Under the pieces are notes generated by a model. That model was given only the letters and a program-made list of their open reading frames with translations, was not told the DNA's origin and searched no databases. A program made the translations under genes and the position numbers. DNA of 62,908 nucleotides from Christensenellaceae bacterium (GTDB taxonomy: Bacteria > Bacillota > Clostridia > Christensenellales > CAAEEZ01), in contig JAHHUG010000001.1 in assembly GCA_020024085.1 (NCBI GenBank), positions 1 to 62,908 on the forward strand, in the 5' to 3' direction. How positions within the stretch are numbered: position 1 is the first letter of the stretch; each line of letters begins with the position of its first letter. This document shows positions 9,386-16,713 of the stretch, in pieces.

Positions 9386-10099
9386 ATGGAAGGTTATGTT
9401 CATTCAATAGAGACGTTTGCTACCCTTGATGGTGGTGGAATAAGGGGTATGGTATTTTTATCGGGGTGTAAGTTTAGATGTTGTTATTGCCACAATCCTG
9501 ATACTTGGTTTACAAAAGGTACTCTTACAGACCATAAAGAGATTGTAAAAAAACTTGCAAAAAATAAGAATTATTATAGGAATGGTGGTATTACAATTAG
9601 TGGTGGCGACCCACTTGTACAAAGTGAATATACTTTGGCTTTGCTAGAGGATTTCAAAAAGGAAGGTTTGCATACTGCAATCGACACAAGTGGTTGCGTT
9701 TTGCCCGTAAATATTGAAAAAATACTAGATTTTACCGATTTAGTTATACTAGATTTGAAGTTTTATAATGAGGAGTTGTATCAAAAATATTGTGGTGGTA
9801 GCATTGAAAATGTGCTAAAGTTAATTGATATTATTAACCAAAAGGACAAAAAAGTGCTACTACGAACAGTAATTGTACCAGCAATAAATGATAATACTGA
9901 AATGCTTGATAAATATCTAAATATTGCAAAAACAATTAAAAACTTGACTTGTTATGAGTTGTTGGGTTATCATACATTAGGGGTGGATAAATACAAACAA
10001 TTAGGTTTAGAGTATAAACTAAACTGTCCACCACTTGAAAGTGACAAACTTTTGGAACTTCAAGGATATATTGATAGGAAATTGTATGAAAAATGTTAA
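9386..10099 (+). CDS. pflA: Pyruvate formate-lyase activating enzyme
   Basis: Radical SAM enzyme that installs the glycyl radical on PflB using S-adenosylmethionine and a [4Fe-4S] cluster. The cluster cysteines C28, C32 and C35 form the CxxxCxxC motif, and GGITISGGDPL is the SAM-binding glycine motif. At 237 residues it matches PflA. It lies 56 bases after pflB and overlaps the start of birA by 14 bases, so all three are probably one transcript. Confidence 0.96.
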   Translation: MEGYVHSIETFATLDGGGIRGMVFLSGCKFRCCYCHNPDTWFTKGTLTDHKEIVKKLAKNKNYYRNGGITISGGDPLVQSEYTLALLEDFKKEGLHTAIDTSGCVLPVNIEKILDFTDLVILDLKFYNEELYQKYCGGSIENVLKLIDIINQKDKKVLLRTVIVPAINDNTEMLDKYLNIAKTIKNLTCYELLGYHTLGVDKYKQLGLEYKLNCPPLESDKLLELQGYIDRKLYEKC

Positions 10100-11039
10100 A
10101 AGTGCAGTATTAACAACCTTGGAAAAACATCGAGATGAGTTTTTTTCAGGTGAAATGCTTGCAAAAAAAATAGGTGCTACCCGTTCTGCTGTAAATAAGG
10201 CTATCAAACAACTAAGGAATGAGGGGTATAACATTGATGCAGTATCTAACAAAGGGTACTCATTAGTACATACCGATTTGCTTAGTGAAGAGGGTATTAG
10301 ATATTACCTAGATGATAAAAATAAGGATATCAAAATCAACTTTTTTAAGGAAATTGATTCTACTAATAACGAGGCAAAAAGGGTGATTTATTCCGAAGTT
10401 AAGCCAAGTATTTTTGTAAGCGAAATGCAAACAAACGGCAGAGGAAGGCTTGGTAGAAACTTCTATTCGCCTTGTGGAGAAAGCATATATTTAAGCCTAC
10501 TTGTTAAGCCGAATACTAGCCTAGGATTAAAGATAACATCTTATGTTGCAGTTGCAGTTAGTGACGCAATTGAGAGTTTAACTGGTCAAAATGTTGGTAT
10601 AAAGTGGGTAAATGACATTTATATTAATGATAAAAAGGTTGTAGGAATACTTTGTGAGGGTGTTAGTAGCCTAGAAAATAACGAGATTGAAGCAGTAGTT
10701 ATTGGGGTTGGACTTAATTGCCGAGTTAAGAATTTTCCAGAAGAAATCAAGGATATTGCAGGCAATATTTTGGATAATAGTACTATTACAAGAAATGAGT
10801 TTTGTGCAAAGGTAATTGATAATATTTTGGATATCCTAACGAAAATTGATGATAATAGCGTTATGGAAAAATACCGTGAAAAGTCTATTGTTATTGGTAA
10901 GGATATTCGCTACATAAAAAACGGCGAAACATTGTTTGGCAAGGTAAAAAACATTAATGACAATGGAGCACTTGTTGTTGAAGATAATGGTGTGGAAAAA
11001 ATTATCGACACTGGAGAGGTTACCATTCGTAATGTATAA
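10086..11039 (+). CDS. birA: Bifunctional biotin ligase / biotin operon repressor
   Basis: A 317-residue BirA. The N-terminal 60 residues form a winged helix-turn-helix (ATRSAVNKAIKQL). The central ligase domain has the biotinyl-AMP loop GRGRLGR and KWVNDIY, where most family members have KWPND. A small SH3-like domain ends the protein. It biotinylates carrier proteins and may repress biotin genes. The frame is open further upstream, but the ATG at 10086 has AGGA at a proper distance and begins where BirA proteins normally begin. It overlaps pflA by 14 bases. Confidence 0.94.
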   Translation: MKNVKSAVLTTLEKHRDEFFSGEMLAKKIGATRSAVNKAIKQLRNEGYNIDAVSNKGYSLVHTDLLSEEGIRYYLDDKNKDIKINFFKEIDSTNNEAKRVIYSEVKPSIFVSEMQTNGRGRLGRNFYSPCGESIYLSLLVKPNTSLGLKITSYVAVAVSDAIESLTGQNVGIKWVNDIYINDKKVVGILCEGVSSLENNEIEAVVIGVGLNCRVKNFPEEIKDIAGNILDNSTITRNEFCAKVIDNILDILTKIDDNSVMEKYREKSIVIGKDIRYIKNGETLFGKVKNINDNGALVVEDNGVEKIIDTGEVTIRNV

Positions 11040-11101
11040 ATTTAGGTTATATTGATATAAACAAAAATATTAGTCAAATTATTTTTTTAGTTAAAAATAG
11101 T

Positions 11102-11130
11102 TTGACTTTATTATTTTAAAATTATAGAAT
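11102..11130 (+). promoter_or_regulatory. Promoter of the MATE exporter gene with overlapping inverted repeat
   Basis: TTGACT at 11102-11107, 17 bases, then TAGAAT at 11125-11130. The -35 is the right arm of an inverted repeat AGTCAAA (11072-11078) / TTTGACT (11101-11107), which might be an operator or part of a weak terminator for birA. Confidence 0.6.
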
Positions 11131-11177
11131 AATCAATTGAAAATATGATTAATAATTTTAAATTATTGAGGTAGTAA

Positions 11178-12551
11178 ATGTTAAAAAATAATTTAGGTGA
11201 AGATAGGGTTTTTCCACTTGTATTAAAGCTTGCAATTCCTGCGATGTTAGCTCAATTTGTCAATGTTTTATATACAATCGTGGATAGATTTTTCGTATCG
11301 CAAATACCAGATATTGGCGACCTTGCACTTGCTAGCGTAGGTGTAGTTTCTCCTATTACCACTTTTATTATTTCGTTTGCATTTCTTGTTGGTCTTGGTG
11401 GAGCACCACTTATGGCAATTAAAATGGGCGAACAAAATAACCAACGGGCAGAAAAAATATTGTTCAATTGTGTGTTTAGTTTGTTTGTTGTTTCTGTTAT
11501 CTTAATGATTTTGGGCTATTCCTTAAAAAATTATTTTTTAGTGTGGTTTGGTGCAAGTAGTAAAACATTTCCTCTTGCTAATGAATATATTACATATTAC
11601 CTAATTGGTACAATTTTTGCTGTGTGTGGACTAGGACTTAATAGCTTTATCACGGCTCAAGGTTATTCGGCAGTTAGTATGACCTTTGTAATTATTTCAG
11701 CCCTTACAAATATATTGCTTGACTATGTGTTTATTATGATACTTAAGATGGGTGTAAAGGGTGCAGCAGTTGCAACAGTTATTGCCCAAGCAGTAGGCTT
11801 TTTGTTAATGTTTGGATTCTTGCTTAGCAAAAAATCAAAGATTAGGATTAAGTTTCAAAAGTTGGATTTTTCAATTATCAAAAAAGTAATGATAATGGGA
11901 TTTGGACCTTTCTTTATTAACTCTACTGATAGTCTATTAATTATCTTACTAAATACCGTTCTTCAAAAAGCAGGTGGTGCAGAAATGGGAGATATTTACC
12001 TATCTGCAATAACAATTGTTGTGTCGTTTTTCCAACTTGTTACAAATCCACTTAATGGTATCACAATGGGTACTCAACCGATTATTAGTTACAATTACGG
12101 AGCTAAAAACATTAAGCGTGTAAAAAGTGCAATGATATCAATTGTTTCGTGTTGTGTGGTATTCTGCTTAAGTATGACTTTGTTCTCACAACTTGGTGCA
12201 GATAAGTTTGTATTTTTGTTTACCGATAATCCGGTTGTTGCTGAAGTTGCTGTAAAATGGATAAAAATTTATTGTGCAGGTGTAATGTGTCTTGCAATAC
12301 AATATCCAACTGTTGATATGATGGTTGCAATGGGGCAAGCACTACCTAGTGCATCAATGTCGTTTAATCGTAAAATGGCTATTGCCGTACTTACTGCGAC
12401 ACTTCCACTAGCTCTTGGAGCAAATGGTGGTGTAATTGCTGAGCCTATTGGCGATGGATATTCTATGATTGTAAGTGGTATTTTATTTATTATTGTTGCT
12501 AGAAAGGCTTTGAAGAAGAGGGAGCAAGAGCAAATTATAATAGAACCATAA
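11178..12551 (+). CDS. MATE-family multidrug/toxin efflux transporter
   Basis: A 457-residue membrane protein with about twelve hydrophobic segments in two similar halves. Its beginning (VLKLAIPAMLAQFVNVLYTI, then VDRFFVSQIPD) is characteristic of MATE exporters of the NorM/MepA kind. Such proteins expel cationic drugs or metabolites with Na+ or H+. The substrate cannot be inferred here. The ATG follows a TTGAGGT ribosome binding site. It has its own promoter and appears monocistronic. Confidence 0.9.
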   Translation: MLKNNLGEDRVFPLVLKLAIPAMLAQFVNVLYTIVDRFFVSQIPDIGDLALASVGVVSPITTFIISFAFLVGLGGAPLMAIKMGEQNNQRAEKILFNCVFSLFVVSVILMILGYSLKNYFLVWFGASSKTFPLANEYITYYLIGTIFAVCGLGLNSFITAQGYSAVSMTFVIISALTNILLDYVFIMILKMGVKGAAVATVIAQAVGFLLMFGFLLSKKSKIRIKFQKLDFSIIKKVMIMGFGPFFINSTDSLLIILLNTVLQKAGGAEMGDIYLSAITIVVSFFQLVTNPLNGITMGTQPIISYNYGAKNIKRVKSAMISIVSCCVVFCLSMTLFSQLGADKFVFLFTDNPVVAEVAVKWIKIYCAGVMCLAIQYPTVDMMVAMGQALPSASMSFNRKMAIAVLTATLPLALGANGGVIAEPIGDGYSMIVSGILFIIVARKALKKREQEQIIIEP

Positions 12552-12565
12552 TTGCACAAACGGTG

Positions 12566-12600
12566 TTTTATCTATTGATTTCGATGGATAAAATATTATA
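12566..12600 (+). terminator. Possible terminator after the MATE gene
   Basis: A 10-bp AU-rich stem with one G-U pair (12566-12575 with 12584-12593), followed by a mixed T/A run. It is weaker than the other terminators in the window. Confidence 0.35.
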
Positions 12601-12695
12601 TTTTGTTATTTTATTCATTTTGATTTGATTGAATAGATAAACAAAACAATATTTTATTATATTTTGTAATAAAATAATAGTTTTTTGAAATTTTA

Positions 12696-12724
12696 TTGAC
12701 ATCTATATTTTGATGTGATAAAAT
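12696..12724 (+). promoter_or_regulatory. Strong promoter before the small gene and corC-like gene
   Basis: TTGACA at 12696-12701, 17 bases, then TAAAAT at 12719-12724. The spacer region holds an inverted repeat ACATC/GATGT (12699-12703, 12712-12716) that could be a repressor site. Confidence 0.7.
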
Positions 12725-12749
12725 TAATACAATTAATTAAGGAGATATT

Positions 12750-12900
12750 TTGGAAGATATAGCTAACCCCCCAGATGAACCTTTAGCTGAGGTTGAGGGA
12801 TTACAATTAAATAAAATATTTGAATTACCACTATTTTTTAATGGTGGTGATTGTGTTTGTAGCTTTACTTATTTTAAGTAAGGCTATTTTGCTATATTAA
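12750..12900 (+). pseudogene. Small single-helix membrane protein gene, probably frameshifted
   Basis: A TTG start at 12750 sits six bases behind AAGGAG and a good promoter. Frame 1 encodes an acidic, proline-containing start (MEDIANPPDEPLAE...) and stops at 12881 as a 43-residue protein with an unlikely Cys/Phe tail. At a run of six T (12834-12839) the next frame continues into MVVIVFVALLILSKAILLY-stop at 12900, a clear transmembrane helix. Removing one T joins the two into a 49-residue protein with a cytosolic head and one membrane span. This could be a broken gene, a sequencing error or a programmed frameshift. No family recognised. Confidence 0.5.
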
Positions 12901-12913
12901 AAAAGGAGAAAAA

Positions 12914-14227
12914 ATGGAAGTCGGGCTGACGATTGCACTTATTATTTTAATTATTTTTTCTGGTTACTTTTCTGCTACGGAAACAGCTTATACCAGTTTA
13001 AGTAGAATCAAATTGAAAAATATGATGCAAAAAAAGAACAAAAGAGCAGAGCTTGTGTATAAGCAAGGTGAAAATTATGATAGAGTACTATCAACTATTC
13101 TTGTTGGTAACAATATTGTAAATATCGCAGCAGCTACTATTGGTACAATTTTATTTACTGGTGCGTTAGGTGGTGAGTTAGGACCTACTATTTCTACTGT
13201 TGTACTTACAATAGTTGTGCTTATTTTTGGTGAGGTAATGCCAAAGTCAATAGCAAAGGAATATCCAGAAAAATTTGCTATGTTATCTGCACCATTATTG
13301 CAGTTGTTTATTTACCTATTTATTCCACTAACATATTTTTTCCACTTGCTAAAGCTTTTAGCTAAAAAAATCATAAAGTCTAATGATGAAAATAGGTCTA
13401 TTACCGAAGATGAATTGATTACTATTGTTGAGGAATCTGAAAATGGTGGTGTACTTGATGAGCACGAAAGCGAGCTTATTAGGTCTGCTATTGAGTTTAA
13501 TGACCTTGAGGTTGTAGAGATACTTACTCCTCGTGTAGATATGGTAGCGATTGATATTACCACTCCACTAGATGAGATTAGCAAAATTTTTAGAGAAAGT
13601 GGATATTCAAGATTACCTGTTTATAAGGAAAGCATTGATAATATCATTGGTTTTATTCACGAAAAAGACTTTTATATGATGCTTTACAATAAGGGCAAGG
13701 ACTTAAATAGTATTCTTCAAAAGATAATTTGTACTGCACCTACTATCAAAATTTCTAGTCTACTTAGGGAGCTTCAACTTGAAAAATGCCATATTGCAAT
13801 CGTTATTGATGAGTATGGTGGCACAAAAGGTATGGTTACAATGGAGGATATCCTAGAGGAGCTTGTAGGTGAAATTTGGGACGAACACGACGAAATGGTT
13901 GATGAAATCATTGATAACAATGATGGTACATACACCGTTCTTGCTTCAACCACATTGGAGGATTTGTTTCAGTATTTTGATGTCGAGACTGACGATGAGG
14001 ACTTTACTTCAATTTCTGTAAACGGTTGGTTGAGTGAGATTATAGACAAAATGCCAGAGGTTAACGACGAGTTTGACTTCGAAAATATACATGTTAAAGT
14101 TAAGGAACTTGATGGTAGAAGGGTACATTCCGTACTTGTTACAAAAATAGAAAAACCTGTCGATGAAGATAAACGAGATGGTTTGCTTGAAGATATCAAG
14201 AAAAATTTATCGGATAGTGAGGATTAG
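12914..14227 (+). CDS. CNNM/CorC (HlyC) family membrane protein with CBS domains
   Basis: A 437-residue protein. Residues 1-150 hold the DUF21/CNNM membrane region with about four hydrophobic segments and the SATETAYTSLSR motif. Residues about 195-320 form a pair of CBS domains (LTPRVDMVAID... and HIAIVIDEYGGTKGMVT), and a CorC_HlyC-type domain ends the protein. Members affect Mg2+/Co2+ efflux; the old name hemolysin is misleading. The ATG has AAAGGAG upstream. The gene follows the small frameshifted membrane gene, probably on one transcript, and is one base from the hydrolase gene downstream. Confidence 0.9.
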   Translation: MEVGLTIALIILIIFSGYFSATETAYTSLSRIKLKNMMQKKNKRAELVYKQGENYDRVLSTILVGNNIVNIAAATIGTILFTGALGGELGPTISTVVLTIVVLIFGEVMPKSIAKEYPEKFAMLSAPLLQLFIYLFIPLTYFFHLLKLLAKKIIKSNDENRSITEDELITIVEESENGGVLDEHESELIRSAIEFNDLEVVEILTPRVDMVAIDITTPLDEISKIFRESGYSRLPVYKESIDNIIGFIHEKDFYMMLYNKGKDLNSILQKIICTAPTIKISSLLRELQLEKCHIAIVIDEYGGTKGMVTMEDILEELVGEIWDEHDEMVDEIIDNNDGTYTVLASTTLEDLFQYFDVETDDEDFTSISVNGWLSEIIDKMPEVNDEFDFENIHVKVKELDGRRVHSVLVTKIEKPVDEDKRDGLLEDIKKNLSDSED

Positions 14228-14228
14228 T

Positions 14229-14948
14229 ATGGAAAGATATATCGAATTAGAAGATGGCGAAATATTTGTAGACACTTATGGCGATGAGCAAAAATACCCA
14301 CTTGTTCTTCTTCACGGAAATGGTGAGGATAGTGGATATTTTATAAGACAAATAGAGTATTTTAGTGATAAGTATTATGTTATTGCTATTGATTCAAGAG
14401 GTCATGGTCATAGCAGTTACAATGGCGAAAAGTTGACTATAAATAAACTTGCAGATGATGTGATTAAGGTACTTGACATAATGGATATTAACTGTGCAAA
14501 CTTTTTAGGATTTTCAGATGGTGGAAATGTGCTAATCAGCATTGCACTTAAAAAACCAGAGCTAATTAACAAAATGATACTTAATGGTGCAAACCTTAAT
14601 CCAAGTGGTGTAAACTTCTTTGTAAATCTAAAAATTTATTTTGGATACTTTGCACTAGCTGTTAAAAGTTTGTTTGACGAAACATACAAGAAGGATAAAG
14701 CAGTTTGGAAACTTATGGTAAACGAACCAAAGTTCACATACAAAATGCTACACGACATCAAAACTGATACACTTGTACTTGTAGGTAATAGAGATTTGAT
14801 AAAGTCTCACCACTCAAAAAAGATTGCAGAAAATATCAAGGGTGCAACCTTTATTGAAATGGAGGGTAGTCATTTTATTGCAGAGGAAGAACCTCTTGAG
14901 TTTAACAAAATTGTAGATGAATTTTTATTAAAAAAGGCGAGCTATTAA
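14229..14948 (+). CDS. Alpha/beta hydrolase
   Basis: A 239-residue alpha/beta-hydrolase. The oxyanion HGNG motif is near residue 32, the nucleophile elbow GFSDGG near 97, an acid in GNRD near 190 and the histidine in EGSHF near 215, giving a full Ser-Asp-His triad. No signal peptide. The substrate is unknown. The frame is open upstream inside the corC-like gene, but the ATG at 14229 has GAGG seven bases before it. Its last codons form the left arm of its terminator. Confidence 0.85.
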   Translation: MERYIELEDGEIFVDTYGDEQKYPLVLLHGNGEDSGYFIRQIEYFSDKYYVIAIDSRGHGHSSYNGEKLTINKLADDVIKVLDIMDINCANFLGFSDGGNVLISIALKKPELINKMILNGANLNPSGVNFFVNLKIYFGYFALAVKSLFDETYKKDKAVWKLMVNEPKFTYKMLHDIKTDTLVLVGNRDLIKSHHSKKIAENIKGATFIEMEGSHFIAEEEPLEFNKIVDEFLLKKASY

Positions 14949-14962
14949 GCTTGCCTTTTTTT
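14933..14962 (+). terminator. Terminator overlapping the end of the hydrolase gene
   Basis: A 10-bp stem with one G-U pair (14933-14942 with 14949-14958) and a T run. The left arm is inside the coding region. Confidence 0.8.
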
Positions 14963-15012
14963 GTAAATAATAGATTTTACTTTGAAAGTAAATTTATGGG
15001 TTTTAATATATG

Positions 15013-15046
15013 CAAATTAAAAAAGGTAAAGCATAACTTTACCTTT
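15013..15046 (-). terminator. Terminator of purC
   Basis: A 10-bp stem (15022-15031 with 15037-15046). On the minus strand it is followed by a T run at 15013-15021. Confidence 0.8.
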
Positions 15047-15052
15047 ATTATA

Positions 15053-15736
15053 TTATTTGCCTAGTATTAGTGGAGCATACTCAAGTGGTTTTAAGAATTT
15101 GCCATCTTTTGTAGCTCTCATATTGCCACCACTGATTTCATCAATTAGTATTACTTTGCCATCTTCAGTGATACCAAATTCAAACTTGATATCATACAAG
15201 GTTGCACCTTTTGTTGCAAGAACATCTTTTACAATCTTTGTAATTTCGATAGTTCTCTTTTTTAACTCCTCGTACTCGTTATACTTCAAGATGTTTAGCA
15301 TATCTAGTGCATCAGCAGTAATTAGTGGGTCCTCTCTGTCATCATCTTTAAGTGTGATTTCTACATAGTAGTCAAGGTCTTGTCCCTCTTTGCAGAAGTC
15401 GCCATATCTACGGAAGAAACTGCCAACAGCTTTTAGTCTACATATAACCTCTAAGCCGTTACCAAATTTACGAGCAGGAACAACCTCCATTGTACCTTCA
15501 GTTAGATTACTTTTTACAAAATGGTTTGGAATACCTTTTTTTGTAAGCATCTCATAAAAATAGGTTGTAAGTTCAAGTGCGTGTTGTCCAAGTCCTTCAA
15601 TTGTGCAACCAACATGATTAGCACCTGGGTCAAATACTCCGTCCTTGCCGGTAGCATCGTCTTTGAACTTTAGCAAATAATTGCCATTTTCAAGAGAATA
15701 AACATCTTTTGTTTTGCCTTTGTAAACTAGATTCAT
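15053..15736 (-). CDS. purC: SAICAR synthetase
   Basis: Phosphoribosylaminoimidazole-succinocarboxamide synthase, which joins CAIR and aspartate with ATP in purine synthesis. The start YKGKTKDVY is the PurC nucleotide-binding signature. The middle has the conserved CRLKAVGSF region, and near the end come KFEFG and LIDEISGGNMR, with the family's usual SPD-type segment replaced by SGG. At 227 residues it is normal length. An AGGGAGG ribosome binding site precedes the ATG. It is transcribed away from the purE-L operon, with its own promoter and terminator, unlike the common arrangement where purC lies inside the operon. Confidence 0.9.
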   Translation of the reverse strand: MNLVYKGKTKDVYSLENGNYLLKFKDDATGKDGVFDPGANHVGCTIEGLGQHALELTTYFYEMLTKKGIPNHFVKSNLTEGTMEVVPARKFGNGLEVICRLKAVGSFFRRYGDFCKEGQDLDYYVEITLKDDDREDPLITADALDMLNILKYNEYEELKKRTIEITKIVKDVLATKGATLYDIKFEFGITEDGKVILIDEISGGNMRATKDGKFLKPLEYAPLILGK

Positions 15737-15765
15737 ACTAAGCCTCCCTTCGCTTTTATACCTTT

Positions 15766-15793
15766 ATTATATACATTTCGATAAAAAAAGCAA
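15766..15793 (-). promoter_or_regulatory. Promoter of purC
   Basis: On the minus strand, TTGCTT (15788-15793), 16 bases and TATAAT (15766-15771), shortly upstream of the purC ribosome binding site. No aptamer or attenuator fits in the roughly 25-base leader, so purC lacks the leader control seen at purE. Confidence 0.6.
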
Positions 15794-15986
15794 CAAGTTT
15801 TTATTTCCCTAAATTTACGAATATTTATATAGGTATAACTTGCAGTTATAACAGAATAGGTGATAATGAAAAATCTTTATAATAGAATAAAACAATATAA
15901 TATTAATCCCTATATATATAGTATATAGTAAGGATTCAGCGATTTTTATGTAAAAAATTTTTTATCGAAATGGTATGTATTTTTGT

Positions 15987-16015
15987 TTGTTTTATTTTTT
16001 TAGTTATGCTATTAT
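15987..16015 (+). promoter_or_regulatory. Promoter of the purE-L operon
   Basis: TTGTTT at 15987-15992, 17 bases, TATTAT at 16010-16015. The RNA would start near 16022 and have a leader of about 190 bases before purE. The 15794-15986 stretch between the divergent promoters holds no gene I can support. Confidence 0.55.
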
Positions 16016-16038
16016 TTAAGTATCAAGCGAGGTTAAGT

Positions 16039-16161
16039 ATGATTTTTATCCCGATTAAACCAAAAAAGAAAACTTCTTGGATATTCACTCATAGCGAGTG
16101 GAAGGTGTCTTACGGGGTAAAAAGAGGACAAAACTGCAAACTACAAACTAATAAAGGATAA
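16039..16161 (+). CDS. 40-codon leader ORF in the purE 5' region
   Basis: The ATG at 16039 has GAGGT six bases upstream, and the frame runs 40 codons to a TAA at 16159-16161, immediately before an intrinsic terminator. The product would be basic and rich in Lys, Trp, Thr and Asn, with no run of one amino-acid codon as in classical attenuation peptides. It may be a real regulatory peptide or just an open frame over a structured RNA. Within it, CACTC/GAGTG and CCAA/TTGG hairpins can form. It does not match any riboswitch class I know. Confidence 0.4.
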   Translation: MIFIPIKPKKKTSWIFTHSEWKVSYGVKRGQNCKLQTNKG

Positions 16162-16162
16162 T

Positions 16163-16197
16163 ACCGGTTATTTCTGCGAGGAATAGCCGGTTTTTTA
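16163..16197 (+). terminator. Attenuator hairpin before purE
   Basis: A 12-bp stem with two G-U pairs (16163-16174 with 16180-16191), loop TGCGA, followed by TTTTTT. It lies between the promoter and purE, so it must be conditionally bypassed, which shows that the upstream leader is regulatory. Confidence 0.8.
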
Positions 16198-16213
16198 TTT
16201 ACAAGGAGAAGGT

Positions 16214-16708
16214 ATGAAAAAAGTTGGTATTGTAATGGGTAGCATACATGATTACGAGGTTGTAAAGCCTTGTATTGATATTTTGTCTGATTTTGGAGTG
16301 GATACAGAAGTACGAGTAATATCAGCTCATAGAACTCCTATTGAGGCAATGGAGTTTGCAACTACTGCAAAGCAAAATGGAATTGAGGTTATTATTTCAG
16401 TTGCAGGAAAAGCTGCACATCTTGGTGGAGTACTTGCAAGTTATACAACATTACCTATTATAGGTCTTCCAGTTAAAAGTTCGCTAGAAGATGGACTTGA
16501 TAGTTTGCTTTCAACAGTTCAAATGCCAAACGGAGTACCTGTTGCAACAGTAGCAATCAATGGTGGACAAAATGCAGGACTACTTGCTATTCAAATTCTT
16601 GCAAACAAATATGAGGATTTGGATAAAAAACTTGTAGAGTATAAAAAAGAGATGCAAAATACAGTTAATAATGACAATGCAAAATTGCAAGATATGTTAA
16701 AAAGGTAA
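16214..16708 (+). CDS. purE: N5-carboxyaminoimidazole ribonucleotide mutase
   Basis: Class I PurE, converting N5-CAIR to CAIR. The motifs MGSIHDY near residue 8, SAHRTP near 38 and VAGKAAHLGG near 66 are diagnostic, and the 164-residue length is normal. AAGGAGAAG precedes the ATG. It is the first gene of the operon purE-F-M-N-H-D-L and lies behind the attenuated leader. No purK partner is in the window. Confidence 0.96.
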   Translation: MKKVGIVMGSIHDYEVVKPCIDILSDFGVDTEVRVISAHRTPIEAMEFATTAKQNGIEVIISVAGKAAHLGGVLASYTTLPIIGLPVKSSLEDGLDSLLSTVQMPNGVPVATVAINGGQNAGLLAIQILANKYEDLDKKLVEYKKEMQNTVNNDNAKLQDMLKR

Positions 16709-16713
16709 GTAAT

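Noticed and set aside
16022..16160. ZTP, PRPP or guanine riboswitch before purE
   Set aside because: The conserved cores of those classes, which are clear at 6988 and 61328 for ZTP and guanine, are absent here.
15970..16161. 63-codon frame running from upstream of the purE promoter
   Set aside because: Its first start codon lies upstream of the promoter -35 and would not be transcribed from it; only the part from the ATG at 16039 is plausible.
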